Source of the DNA: CAZEZY01 sp964516635
GTDB lineage: Bacteria; Pseudomonadota; Gammaproteobacteria; Burkholderiales; Burkholderiaceae_C
Assembly: GCA_964516635.1 (NCBI GenBank)
Contig: CAZEZY010000065.1
Coordinates: forward strand, 1-13,470
Length of the DNA: 13,470 nt
Direction: 5' to 3'
The translations under genes were made by a program, and so were the position numbers. Of the stretch, positions 1 to 6,763 are shown piece after piece. The notes under the pieces were generated by a model that saw only the letters and a program-made list of their open reading frames with translations, had not been told where the DNA came from and ran no database searches. Each line of letters begins with the position of its first letter. The stretch's first letter is position 1.

Positions 1-914
1 TTCATCGCGGCCACTTCGATCTGACGGATGCGCTCGGCACTCACGCCGTACTCGGCCGCCAGTTCGTGCAAGGTCATGCCGCCGCTGGCGTCGTCGTTCA
101 CCTTGAGCCAGCGTTCCTCCACGATGCGGCGGCTGCGGGCGTCCAGCGCCTCCAGCGCGTGGGCGATGCCGTCGCCGGCCATCCAGTCGCGCTGTCGGGC
201 CTCGATGTGGCGCGTGGGTTCGTCCCGGTCGTCAGCCAGGTAGGCGATGGGCGCGAAAGCCTCGTCTTCGTCGTCGCCCTGGGGTTCCAGCGCCACGTCG
301 CCGCCGGACAGGCGGGTCTCCATCTCGATCACTTCCTCGGGCTTGACGTTGAGCTCGCGCGCCATGCGGCTCACCTCGGCGGGCGTGAGCGTGCTGCGGT
401 GCGTTTCGCCTTCCTCGGCCTCGGCCTTCATGCCCTGCTTCATCGAGCGCAGGTTGAAGAACAGCTTGCGCTGGGCCTTGGTGGTGGCCACCTTGACCAT
501 GCGCCAGTTCTTCAGGATGTATTCGTGGATCTCGGCCTTGATCCAGTGCAGCGCGTAACTCACCAGGCGCACCCCTTGTTCGGGGTCGAAGCGCTTGACG
601 GCCTTCATCAGGCCCACGTTGCCTTCCTGGATCAGGTCGGCATGCGGCAGACCGTAGCCCAGGTACTGACGCGAGACCGACACCACCAGCCGCAGATGCG
701 ACATCACGAGCTTGCCGGCGGCCTCGAGGTCGTTGTCCTTCTGGAGGCGTTCGGCGTAATCGCGTTCCTCTTCCGGGGTGAGCAGGGGCAGCCGATTGAC
801 GGCCGAGATGTAGGCGTCCAGATTGCCCAGCGGGGGCAGCACGAGGGATGAACCGGCCCAGCCCTGCTTGGCGGCAGGGGCCAGTGCATAGGGGGTGGTG
901 GCGATGGCGTTCAT
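1..914 (-). CDS. rpoH: RNA polymerase heat-shock sigma factor RpoH (sigma-32), C-terminus cut by window edge
   Basis: Directs RNA polymerase to heat-shock promoters. The reading frame runs from an ATG at 914-912 off the left edge; 304 codons are visible, so only a few residues are probably missing (family about 280-310). Seen: region 1.2/2.1 (LVMSHLRLVVSVSRQYLG, about 69-86), region 2.2-2.4 (DLIQEGNVGLMKAVKRFDP, then YALHWIKAEIHEYILKNWRMVK), and the RpoH box QRKLFFNLR (148-156), which separates sigma-32 from other group 3 sigmas. Region 4.2 helix-turn-helix is at about 280-304 (TLHELAAEYGVSAERIRQIE). An acidic insert (GDDEDEAFAP) lies at 213-222. AGAGAGGA lies just upstream of the start as ribosome site. 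The promoter carries a CIRCE operator (959-985), so HrcA control is likely. The identity is firm; the C-terminal end is not visible. Confidence 0.97.
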   Translation of the reverse strand, partial: MNAIATTPYALAPAAKQGWAGSSLVLPPLGNLDAYISAVNRLPLLTPEEERDYAERLQKDNDLEAAGKLVMSHLRLVVSVSRQYLGYGLPHADLIQEGNVGLMKAVKRFDPEQGVRLVSYALHWIKAEIHEYILKNWRMVKVATTKAQRKLFFNLRSMKQGMKAEAEEGETHRSTLTPAEVSRMARELNVKPEEVIEMETRLSGGDVALEPQGDDEDEAFAPIAYLADDRDEPTRHIEARQRDWMAGDGIAHALEALDARSRRIVEERWLKVNDDASGGMTLHELAAEYGVSAERIRQIEVAAM

Positions 915-955
915 GGTGTCCTCTCTCCAGTGATGGCCTCATGGACCATGTCTTT

Positions 956-985
956 ATATTAGCACTCTATGGAGTCGAGTGCTAA
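956..985 (-). promoter_or_regulatory. Predicted housekeeping promoter of rpoH, buried in CIRCE
   Basis: On the minus strand, TTAGCA (985-980) could be the -35 and TAATAT (961-956) the -10, with 18 bases between and a TGC directly before the -10 (extended -10). The expected start of transcription is near 949, giving an untranslated leader of about 35 bases. Both elements coincide with the CIRCE arms, so a bound HrcA dimer would exclude RNA polymerase. The -35 and -10 each match consensus at only 4 of 6 positions, so this is inferred. Confidence 0.5.
959..985. promoter_or_regulatory. CIRCE operator (HrcA binding site) upstream of rpoH
   Basis: A perfect inverted repeat: TTAGCACTC at 959-967, a 9-base spacer, and GAGTGCTAA at 977-985. 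This equals the CIRCE consensus bound by the repressor HrcA, which normally controls groESL or dnaK. Here the only gene downstream in a sensible direction is rpoH (start 914). HrcA itself is not in the window. Confidence 0.95.
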
Positions 986-1022
986 AACAAAGTTCCAAGG
1001 GGACACACTGAGATGGGCCTTT

Positions 1023-1592
1023 TCAGGCCGCTTCGCTGACCGGCTGGCTCCGGTGACGTCGCTGCGCCATCTCGCGGCCCATGCCCGCCTGATCCCAGGC
1101 GGCCAGCCGCTGGCGTGCCTCCGGGTAGGCCAGGGATTCTTCCAGCAGGAGGTGGTCCGCGTAGAGTGCTTCGAACACGTCGAGTGCATGAGCGAGTTCC
1201 ATCGGGTCGAACCACTGGTTGCCTTCGCTGGCCGCCGCGATGGAGGGCTCGATGTGGAGCCAGTTTTCTTCCAGCCAGCCATGATCCTGGATGAGTCGTC
1301 GGGTGGCCCCTTCGAGTTCGGGATTCTGGCTGGCGAGCAGGGCAGGGAACACATGTTGTTCTTCATCCAGGTGGTGCTGGCGGGCTTCACCGTTGAAAAA
1401 GGTCAGTACCACCCGAGCCTTTTCGCGGGTGTCGGGCTTCAAGCCCGAGTCTTCCACCGCTGCCACCACTTCGCGCAGGAGGCCCAGATGCGTCTGAATG
1501 TCACGGTGCGTGCCATCCAGAAAGTCAAACAGGTTCAGAGAGACAGGGCGAGCAGACACAGGACCTCCATGGACAATAAGACAGGCGTCCAT
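1023..1592 (-). CDS. Hemerythrin-like HHE cation-binding protein
   Basis: A 189-residue soluble four-helix protein of the hemerythrin HHE family, expected to carry a di-iron (or single metal) site that binds oxygen or nitric oxide or takes part in iron handling. Likely ligands are H29 (in DGTHRDIQTHL), H73/H74, E77 and H80 (HHLDEEQHVFPAL), H104 (DHGWLEENW), and H147 with E151/E152 (ADHLLLEE), giving the H..HxxxE..H..HxxxE pattern. The ATG at 1592 was chosen because AGCAGGT lies about 8 bases upstream. A GTG at 1667 would extend the frame by 25 unconvincing residues and has no ribosome site. No signal peptide. It is divergent from the sugar dehydrogenase gene. The precise role (oxygen sensor, NO protection, iron donor) cannot be told from sequence. 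Confidence 0.85.
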   Translation of the reverse strand: MDACLIVHGGPVSARPVSLNLFDFLDGTHRDIQTHLGLLREVVAAVEDSGLKPDTREKARVVLTFFNGEARQHHLDEEQHVFPALLASQNPELEGATRRLIQDHGWLEENWLHIEPSIAAASEGNQWFDPMELAHALDVFEALYADHLLLEESLAYPEARQRLAAWDQAGMGREMAQRRHRSQPVSEAA

Positions 1593-1617
1593 TATTGACC
1601 TGCTGTGAATAGGGTTA

Positions 1618-1631
1618 TTGATCTGGCGCAA
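1618..1631. promoter_or_regulatory. Possible FNR/NnrR-type (CRP-FNR family) site
   Basis: TTGATCTGGCGCAA has one perfect FNR half-site (TTGAT) and one relaxed half-site (CGCAA), fitting the looser TTG-N8-CAA pattern of NO- and oxygen-responsive FNR relatives. Its centre is about 42 bases upstream of a start predicted from the extended -10-like TGATGGAAT (1652-1660) in front of the sugar dehydrogenase gene. It also lies 26 bases upstream of the hemerythrin-like gene's ATG. A 14-base degenerate match can arise by chance. Confidence 0.3.
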
Positions 1632-1697
1632 AAGATGGGTGGGGAACCCCCTGATGGAATCTGACACTGACTCGAATCACCTCCTGGAGCACAGCAC

Positions 1698-2852
1698 ATG
1701 AAGATGGCATCCAACCGGTCTGAGGGTTTTCGGCCATGGCGGCGGTGGCTTGCCGGAGGCGCAGCGTGGGCGGTTTCGACCCTCACCTTTGCCATGCCGG
1801 TACAACCTGAAGTGCTGGCTCGCGGTCTGGAGCATCCATGGGCGCTGGCTTTTGTCGGGCAAGGGCACATGCTGGTGACCGAACGGCCGGGGCGCATGCG
1901 TGTGGTGGAGCCCGGGGGCCAGGTGGGCCCTCCTCTGGAAGGGGTGCCCCGTGTCGATGCCGTGGGGCAGGGCGGCCTGCTGGATGTCATTGCGGACAGC
2001 GGTTTTGCCCGCAACCGCCTGATTCATTTCTGTTACGCCGAGCCGTCCAGCAGCGGGAGTGGCAATTCCACGGCCCTGGCGTCGGCCCGGTTGTCTGCCG
2101 ACCATCGCCGTCTTGAAGATGTTCGGGTCATCTTCAGCCAGCAGCCGAAGGTGAGCAGTCGCCACCACTTTGGCTGCCGCATCGTCGAGTCGCCCGATGG
2201 TCACCTGTTCCTGGCCCTGGGTGACCGCTTTGGCCGCATGCAGGATGCCCAGACCCTGGACAACCACCATGGCAAAGTGGTGCGGGTGCGCAAGGACGGC
2301 TCCGCGCCACCCGACAATCCGCTGATCGGTCGCACCGGCGCCCTGCCCGAAATCTGGAGCTGGGGCCATCGCAATCCCCAGGGCGCCACCTGGGGGCCTG
2401 ATGGCCGGCTCTGGGTGCATGAGCATGGCCCGCAGGGGGGTGACGAAATCAACCGGCCCGAACCGGGCCGCAACTACGGCTGGCCAGTGATCACCTTCGG
2501 AGAAAACTATGGCGGCAGCCGCATCGGCGAGGGCATCACCGAACGGCCTGGCATGGAACAACCCCTGCACCAGTGGACCCCTTCCATTGCCCCATCGGGC
2601 ATGGCGTTCGTCACCAGTGATCGGTATGGACCGGCCTGGAAAGGCAGCCTCATGGTAGGCTCGTTGAAGTTTCGCCACCTGGCCCGGTTGGAACTGGTCA
2701 ATGGCCAGGTGGTGCGTCAGGAGCGGTTGCTGGAGTCGGTGGGGCAACGCATTCGTGACGTTCGAGAAGGCCCGGATGGACTGCTCTACGTGGTCACCGA
2801 CGACCGCAATGGCCAGCTCATCCGTTTGCAACCGGCAACGCCGGTTCGTTGA
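1698..2852 (+). CDS. yliI: Exported PQQ-dependent aldose sugar dehydrogenase (YliI/Asd family)
   Basis: A 384-residue beta-propeller of the soluble glucose/sorbosone dehydrogenase family. It is expected to oxidise aldose sugars at C1 in the periplasm with pyrroloquinoline quinone and Ca2+. The N-terminus has a basic segment (RPWRR, 12-16), a hydrophobic core (LAGGAAWAVSTLTF, 18-31) and a likely Sec cleavage after about residue 32; there is no proper twin-arginine motif. Family marks: LEHPWALAF (44-52), RHHFGCRI with the presumed catalytic His (155-162), ALGDR (173-177), GHRNPQG (223-229), HEHGPQGGDEIN (241-252) and GRNYGWP (257-263). GGAG at 1686-1689 supports the ATG. The aldehyde dehydrogenase follows 8 bases after the stop, so the two probably form an operon. 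The host's ability to make PQQ is not shown here, and the natural sugar is unknown. Confidence 0.88.
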   Translation: MKMASNRSEGFRPWRRWLAGGAAWAVSTLTFAMPVQPEVLARGLEHPWALAFVGQGHMLVTERPGRMRVVEPGGQVGPPLEGVPRVDAVGQGGLLDVIADSGFARNRLIHFCYAEPSSSGSGNSTALASARLSADHRRLEDVRVIFSQQPKVSSRHHFGCRIVESPDGHLFLALGDRFGRMQDAQTLDNHHGKVVRVRKDGSAPPDNPLIGRTGALPEIWSWGHRNPQGATWGPDGRLWVHEHGPQGGDEINRPEPGRNYGWPVITFGENYGGSRIGEGITERPGMEQPLHQWTPSIAPSGMAFVTSDRYGPAWKGSLMVGSLKFRHLARLELVNGQVVRQERLLESVGQRIRDVREGPDGLLYVVTDDRNGQLIRLQPATPVR

Positions 2853-2860
2853 GGGGAAGC

Positions 2861-4282
2861 ATGAGCCAGATGCCCCCTGACAGGGTCCGCCTGCCAGCGC
2901 TGTTTGAACAGCAACGGCAGGCTTTTGCGCGCTCGACCATGCCACCGGCAGGCCACCGTCTGGCGGGCCTGAGGCGGTTGCGCTCCGCCCTGCTGGCGCA
3001 TCGTGAAGCGTTGATCGAAGCGGTGAATCGCGATTTCTCGGCACGCTCCCGCGACGAGACCCTCATGGCCGAAACCCTCACCACGATCCAGGGCATCGAC
3101 CATGCCATTCGCCATGTCAGGCGGTGGATGAAACCATCCCGCCGGCCGGTGAGCATCCTGTTTGCGCCAGCGACCAACCGGGTCGAGTACCAGCCGCTGG
3201 GGGTGGTGGGCATCATGGTGCCCTGGAACTATCCCATTTACCTCTCGCTGATGCCGCTGGTCGGCGCACTGTCGGCGGGCAACCGGGCCATGATCAAGCT
3301 GTCGGAGTTCACGCCTTCCACCAACCGGGTGTTGCGTGCGATGCTGGCTTCCGTGTTTGATGAAGACGAGGTGGCGGTCATCGAAGGGGCCGTGGAGGTA
3401 TCCACCCTGTTTGCCGAGCAGCCTTGGGATCATCTGTTTTTCACGGGTTCGACGGCCGTGGGCCGGGTGGTCATGGCGGCGGCGGCCCGTCACCTGACAC
3501 CGGTCACGCTGGAGCTGGGCGGTAAATCGCCGGTGCTGATCGCCCGTGATGCGTCATTGCAGGTGGCCGCCGACAGCGTGGTTTACGGGAAGATGCTGAA
3601 CGCGGGTCAGACCTGCATAGCGCCCGATTACGTGCTGGTGCCTGCCGGGCAGGAGGAGGCTTTTGTGCGGGCGGTGCAGGGGGCCGTGGCTCGCATGTAT
3701 CCCTCCCTGCTCGAGAACCCGGACGTCACCGCCATCGTCAATGAACGCCAGCATCAGCGGCTGCAGGCCTTGCGGGATGACGCGATACGCCAGGGCGCCC
3801 GTTTGCACGTCTGCCATCCGTCCGGTGAGGGCTTGCAGGGCACCCGCAAGATGCCCTTGCACCTGCTGCTGGGCGTGCATGAGGGCATGCTGGTGATGCA
3901 GGAAGAAATCTTTGGGCCCTTGCTGCCGGTGGTGCCCTATCGGGATCTGGACCAGGCCATTGAGCGGATACGCCGAGGGCCTCGACCGCTGGCGCTCTAC
4001 CTGTTCAGTCACGACCGCGAGGTTCAGCGACGGGTGCTGGATCGCACCCATTCGGGTGGGGTCACGATCAACGACACGATCATGCACGTGGCCCAGGACG
4101 ACTTGCCCTTTGGCGGCATCGGGCCATCGGGCATGGGGCATTACCATGGACATGAAGGCTTCCTGACCTTTTCCAAAGCCAGAGGGGTGCACATCAAGGG
4201 TCGACTGAACACGGGCCGGCTGGTGTACCCGCCCTATGGCGGCTGGATGCACCGGCTGATTCAACGCTGGTTCATTCGCTGA
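2861..4282 (+). CDS. calB: NAD(P)-dependent aldehyde dehydrogenase, coniferyl-aldehyde-dehydrogenase (CalB) type
   Basis: A 473-residue cytoplasmic member of the aldehyde dehydrogenase superfamily, oxidising an aldehyde to its acid. Seen: PWNYP with the oxyanion Asn123, K146 in MIKLSEF (cofactor binding), FTGSTAVG (194-201), general base E218 in LELGGK, catalytic C252 in NAGQTCIAP, EEIFGP (348-353), and GGIGPSGMGHYHG near the C-terminus. The short C-terminal tail (VYPPYGGW..LIQRW) and overall form resemble coniferyl aldehyde dehydrogenase CalB. Substrate is uncertain; medium- and long-chain aldehydes are also used by relatives. The ATG at 2861 follows GAGGGGAAGC. An in-frame TTG at 2849 overlaps the upstream stop and is less likely. 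It lies 8 bases after the sugar dehydrogenase, so the two are probably co-transcribed. Confidence 0.88.
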   Translation: MSQMPPDRVRLPALFEQQRQAFARSTMPPAGHRLAGLRRLRSALLAHREALIEAVNRDFSARSRDETLMAETLTTIQGIDHAIRHVRRWMKPSRRPVSILFAPATNRVEYQPLGVVGIMVPWNYPIYLSLMPLVGALSAGNRAMIKLSEFTPSTNRVLRAMLASVFDEDEVAVIEGAVEVSTLFAEQPWDHLFFTGSTAVGRVVMAAAARHLTPVTLELGGKSPVLIARDASLQVAADSVVYGKMLNAGQTCIAPDYVLVPAGQEEAFVRAVQGAVARMYPSLLENPDVTAIVNERQHQRLQALRDDAIRQGARLHVCHPSGEGLQGTRKMPLHLLLGVHEGMLVMQEEIFGPLLPVVPYRDLDQAIERIRRGPRPLALYLFSHDREVQRRVLDRTHSGGVTINDTIMHVAQDDLPFGGIGPSGMGHYHGHEGFLTFSKARGVHIKGRLNTGRLVYPPYGGWMHRLIQRWFIR

Positions 4283-4290
4283 GTGGCCCT

Positions 4291-4791
4291 TCAGGATTGG
4301 GCAGCGAGTCGTCGGGCTTCGGTTTCCAGTACCAGACGGTTGACGCTCGACAGGGGCAGGTTGACCAGCAATTCCATGCGCTGGTGCAGCGCGTGCAGGG
4401 TCTGCCTGAAGGCATGCAGGCGCTCCGCTTCGTCACCTTCCAACAGGGAAGGGTCCGGGTAGCCCCAGTGTGCGGTGGCGGGATGTCCCGGCCAGACGGG
4501 ACAGGGCTCGCCCGCGGCCACGTCGCACACGGTGATCACGAGATCCAGATGAGGGGCATCCGGTTGGCTGAAAACCGACCAGTTCTTGCTGTGCAGGCCA
4601 GCGGTGCTGATGCCCGCGCTTTGCAGAGCCTGCAGGGCCATGGGGTGCGGCTGGTGATCTTCTCGGGCATGGCTCCCGGCTGAGTAGGCCTGAAAGCGAT
4701 GGCCGGCCAGATGATTCAGGATGGCTTCGGCCATGATGCTGCGCGCCGCATTGTGGGCACACAGGAACAGGATTTTGATCGGTTCACTCAC
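4291..4791 (-). CDS. arsC: Arsenate reductase ArsC, low-molecular-weight phosphatase type
   Basis: A 166-residue cytoplasmic protein that reduces arsenate to arsenite by a cysteine relay coupled to thioredoxin or glutaredoxin. The P-loop CX5R is CAHNAAR (C11, R17). The Ser common in many relatives (CxxNS) is Ala here, which keeps the CX5R geometry. VITVCDVAAGEPCPVWPG gives redox cysteines C89 and C97, and YPDPS holds the general acid D113. The TAHWGYPDPS block is typical of the bacterial ArsC branch rather than of tyrosine phosphatases. The start is a GTG at 4791: an in-frame stop lies upstream and there is no ATG nearby, and the ribosome site is weak. It lies 54 bases after plcP on the same strand but has its own PhoB boxes (4828-4849). 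No arsR, acr3 or arsB is visible. A protein-tyrosine phosphatase role is the main alternative. Confidence 0.85.
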   Translation of the reverse strand: MSEPIKILFLCAHNAARSIMAEAILNHLAGHRFQAYSAGSHAREDHQPHPMALQALQSAGISTAGLHSKNWSVFSQPDAPHLDLVITVCDVAAGEPCPVWPGHPATAHWGYPDPSLLEGDEAERLHAFRQTLHALHQRMELLVNLPLSSVNRLVLETEARRLAAQS

Positions 4792-4827
4792 AGGCTGGTG
4801 TTCCCAAAATGGGCCAGCTTAGGTGGA

Positions 4828-4849
4828 CAGTGTGACAATTCTGTGTCAG
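4828..4849 (-). promoter_or_regulatory. PhoB box (two units) upstream of arsC
   Basis: On the minus strand, CTGACAC (4849-4843) and TTGTCAC (4838-4832) are exactly 11 bases apart, each followed by a 4-base spacer. This matches the PhoB direct-repeat format CTGTCAT-N4. TAAGCT (4821-4816) sits 6 bases after the last unit where a -10 is expected. The first unit overlaps the plcP stop codon. Found by eye, without any score. Confidence 0.65.
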
Positions 4850-5769
4850 GCAGCGGCCCGGGATGGGATCCGTGATCGGGCCGGTCGAGCGGCGTGTCCG
4901 GATGATCCCCATTGAACGATTTCCAGCTGGCCGTCGTGATGTTCCACGATACCGGTCAGGCTTTCCACCCAGTCGCCATCGTTGCAGTAGAGCGTGCCGT
5001 CGATGTCTCGCATTTCGGCTCGGTGGATGTGCCCGCACACCACGCCGTCGAGACCGCGTTTGCGTGCCTCGGCTGCCACCGCCCCCTCGAACTGCAACAC
5101 GTAATTCAATGCGCTCTTGACCCGGTGCTTCAGGTACTGCGACAGCGACCAGTACGGCAGCCCCATGCGGGCCCGCCACGAATTGAGGTGTGTGTTGATC
5201 CGCAGCGTGAGTTCGTAGAGGTTGTCGCCCAGGTAGGCCAGCCACTTGGCGTACTGGATGACGCCATCGAAATGGTCGCCGTGGATGACCCACAGCTTGC
5301 GACCGTCGGCCGTGGTGTGAACAGCGTCTTCCACCACATCCACCCCACCGAACTTGTGACCGATAAAGTGCCGGGCAAATTCGTCGTGGTTGCCAGGCAC
5401 AAAAATCACCTTGCAGCCCTTGCGCGCCCGCCGCAGGATTTTCTGGATCACGTCGTTGTGGCTCTGGGGCCAGTACCACTTGCGGCGCAACTGCCAGCCG
5501 TCGATGATGTCGCCAATGAGGTAAAGCCGGTCACTGGGATGGGCTTTGAGAAAGGCCAGCAGAGCCTTCGCCTGACAGCCGGGTGTCCCCAGGTGGATGT
5601 CGGAGATGAACACGCTGCGCAGGCGTCGACCCGATGCGTGAGTGGCCTCATCGTGGTCATCGTCCGTGTCTTCGGACGAAGTGAATGCCCCGGCCATGCG
5701 CGATGCCAGTTCGGCCTGGCGTTCCAGCCGTCCCGTCACGTGGGTGTCGGCGACAAAACCGTTGCGCAT
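4846..5769 (-). CDS. plcP: PlcP-type metallophosphoesterase (phospholipase C of lipid remodelling; LpxH-like fold)
   Basis: A 307-residue calcineurin-like phosphoesterase. Metal-binding motifs: DIHLG (D57, H59), GDIIDGW (D87), GNHDEF (N127, H128), HGDHFD (H163, H166) and GHIH (H247, H249). WYWPQSHNDV, YWSLSQYLK and CNDGDWVESLTGIVEHHDG are features I associate with the PlcP branch shown in Sinorhizobium to degrade phosphatidylcholine-type lipids under phosphate starvation. Databases often call this branch UDP-2,3-diacylglucosamine diphosphatase. It is longer than true LpxH (about 240) because of a 50-residue polar N-terminal part (SSEDTDDDHDE). Expected action: phospholipid to diacylglycerol plus phospho-headgroup at the inner membrane. 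The start shares TGATG with the olsB stop (1-base overlap), so it is translationally coupled and under the olsB PhoB boxes. Confidence 0.82.
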   Translation of the reverse strand: MRNGFVADTHVTGRLERQAELASRMAGAFTSSEDTDDDHDEATHASGRRLRSVFISDIHLGTPGCQAKALLAFLKAHPSDRLYLIGDIIDGWQLRRKWYWPQSHNDVIQKILRRARKGCKVIFVPGNHDEFARHFIGHKFGGVDVVEDAVHTTADGRKLWVIHGDHFDGVIQYAKWLAYLGDNLYELTLRINTHLNSWRARMGLPYWSLSQYLKHRVKSALNYVLQFEGAVAAEARKRGLDGVVCGHIHRAEMRDIDGTLYCNDGDWVESLTGIVEHHDGQLEIVQWGSSGHAARPARSRIPSRAAA

Positions 5770-6596
5770 CAGGCCCCCAGGAAATGCTTGCGGTAACGGC
5801 TGGGCAGGTCGGCCAGTCGCATCATCATGGGCAGGTCGGCGGCATTGAAATCGGGGTCCCAGGCCGGCGGGCCCAGCACCTTGGCACCCAGACGCAGATA
5901 GCCTTTGATCAGGGCGGGTGGTTCGATCGACAGCGAACCATCCAGCTGATCCACGGGCAGTGGCAGCCTGGGGCGCACGTGGTATTCAATCGAGGCCAGG
6001 TGTTTTTCGCTCACCTGTCGCCAGATGCTGGCCGCCGCATGGCCGCCACCCACCATGCCGTGGCCGGCTTCGTGGTGCATGGGGATGCTGGCGCAGCCGA
6101 TCATGGTGTCGAGACGGTTCCGCGCCATGAAATCGGCCAGCGCGCTCCACAGCGCCATGATGACACCACCATGGCGGTGATCCCGGTGCACGCAACTGCG
6201 CCCCAGTTCCACCATCTGTTCGCGCAGGAAGCGCAGGCGGGTGAGATCGAATTCGGTGTCGCTGTAAAAGCCCCCCACCCGCATGGCCTGGGCAGGTGTC
6301 AGCACCCGGTAGGTACCGATCACCTGTTGAGTGGTGTTCTCTCGAACCAGCAGGTGTTCGCAGTAGTCGTCGAACAGATCGATGTCATGACCCGCGATTT
6401 TTTGCGGCAGGCGTGCGCCCATTTCACCGGCAAACACCTCATGGCGCAGTCGCTGGGCTTCGCGCACTTCATCCAGATGACGGGCCCAGCCCACGGTGAA
6501 ATCGTGGGACGGGCGGGCCGGGTTCGATGCCGATGGTGGCAATGGCCGTTCGGCGGTGCCGATGCGGATGTGTTCCATCACAGACAGGTCGCTCAT
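5769..6596 (-). CDS. olsB: OlsB-type ornithine N-alpha-acyltransferase (GNAT, 'hemolysin'-like)
   Basis: A 275-residue acyl-ACP-dependent N-acyltransferase. OlsB attaches a 3-hydroxyacyl chain to ornithine, giving lyso-ornithine lipid, the first step to phosphorus-free ornithine lipids. Seen: RLRHEVFAGEMGARL (49-63), DLFDDYCEHLLVRE (73-86), VIGTYRVLTP (92-101), GGFYSDTEFDL (108-118) and VELGRSCVHRDHRHGGVIMALWSAL (129-153), the order typical of the OlsB/COG3176 group. A strong AAGGAG precedes the ATG. It is first gene of a minus-strand unit with plcP, behind a multi-unit PhoB box. The second acyltransferase, OlsA, is not in the window and would have to lie elsewhere. The acceptor amino acid (ornithine, glutamine or lysine) is not proven by sequence. 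Confidence 0.82.
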   Translation of the reverse strand: MSDLSVMEHIRIGTAERPLPPSASNPARPSHDFTVGWARHLDEVREAQRLRHEVFAGEMGARLPQKIAGHDIDLFDDYCEHLLVRENTTQQVIGTYRVLTPAQAMRVGGFYSDTEFDLTRLRFLREQMVELGRSCVHRDHRHGGVIMALWSALADFMARNRLDTMIGCASIPMHHEAGHGMVGGGHAAASIWRQVSEKHLASIEYHVRPRLPLPVDQLDGSLSIEPPALIKGYLRLGAKVLGPPAWDPDFNAADLPMMMRLADLPSRYRKHFLGA

Positions 6597-6627
6597 GAGT
6601 CACTCCTTTCGGGTCATTCTGGGTTGC

Positions 6628-6671
6628 CTGCGTGTCGCTGACATGGCAGTTGTATGAAAAAGTCATGACAC
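6628..6671 (-). promoter_or_regulatory. PhoB box array (three or four units) for olsB-plcP
   Basis: Minus-strand units at exact 11-base steps: GTGTCAT (6671-6665), TTTTCAT (6660-6654), CTGCCAT (6649-6643) and a weak GCGACAC (6638-6632). Six bases after the fourth 11-mer comes CAGAAT (6621-6616), a plausible -10, then the AAGGAG ribosome site and the olsB ATG at 6596. Spacing and orientation fit PhoB activation; unit matches are partial. Confidence 0.7.
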
Positions 6672-6681
6672 ACCCATCGCC

Positions 6682-6725
6682 CTTTCATCTGGACGTCACG
6701 CAACTGCAACGACACTGACACGACA
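6682..6725 (+). promoter_or_regulatory. PhoB box array (four units) for ugd
   Basis: Plus-strand units at exact 11-base steps: CTTTCAT (6682-6688), ACGTCAC (6693-6699), CTGCAAC (6704-6710) and CTGACAC (6715-6721), each with a 4-base spacer. CAGCAT (6732-6737) sits 6 bases after the array as a weak -10. The ugd ATG is at 6764. This array is back-to-back with the olsB array, so the region 6597-6763 looks like a divergent PhoB-controlled promoter. The middle units match only 4 of 7 bases each. Confidence 0.6.
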
Positions 6726-6763
6726 TGTGCCCAGCATGGCTCCTGCAAAGGCAAGGAGTGAAC

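Noticed and set aside
985..1010. Sigma-32 type promoter (CTTGGAA ... CTCCATAG on the minus strand) for rpoH
   Set aside because: The gap between the two elements is about 18 bases, too long for sigma-32 promoters, and both elements are imperfect.
1016..1029. Hairpin GGCCT-TTTC-AGGCC at the end of the hemerythrin-like gene as terminator
   Set aside because: The stem is only 5 bp, overlaps the stop codon and is not followed by a T-run on either strand.
1661..1678. CTGACAC at 1661-1667 as a PhoB unit upstream of the sugar dehydrogenase
   Set aside because: The 7-mers 11 bases before and after (CCTGATG, TCGAATC) do not match, so there is no tandem array.
2849..2851. In-frame TTG start for the aldehyde dehydrogenase
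   Set aside because: It overlaps the upstream stop; the ATG at 2861 has a GAGGGG ribosome site at the right distance.
1677..3044. Long open frame on the minus strand opposite the sugar dehydrogenase gene (455 codons), with similar long antisense frames elsewhere (e.g. 2786-3493, 10479-11561, 12726-13403)
   Set aside because: They lie opposite genes with clear family motifs, show no recognisable domains of their own, and are expected in GC-rich DNA.
4276..4307. Inverted repeat TCGCTG...CAGCGA with inner CCC...GGG at the calB/arsC junction as terminator
   Set aside because: The stem is interrupted asymmetrically and no T-run follows on either strand; it may still be a weak hairpin.
4846..5769. 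Annotation as LpxH of lipid A synthesis
   Set aside because: The protein is longer, has the WYWPQSHNDV and CNDGDWVESLTGIVEHHDG blocks that I associate with PlcP, and is coupled to olsB behind PhoB units. It cannot be fully excluded without phylogeny.
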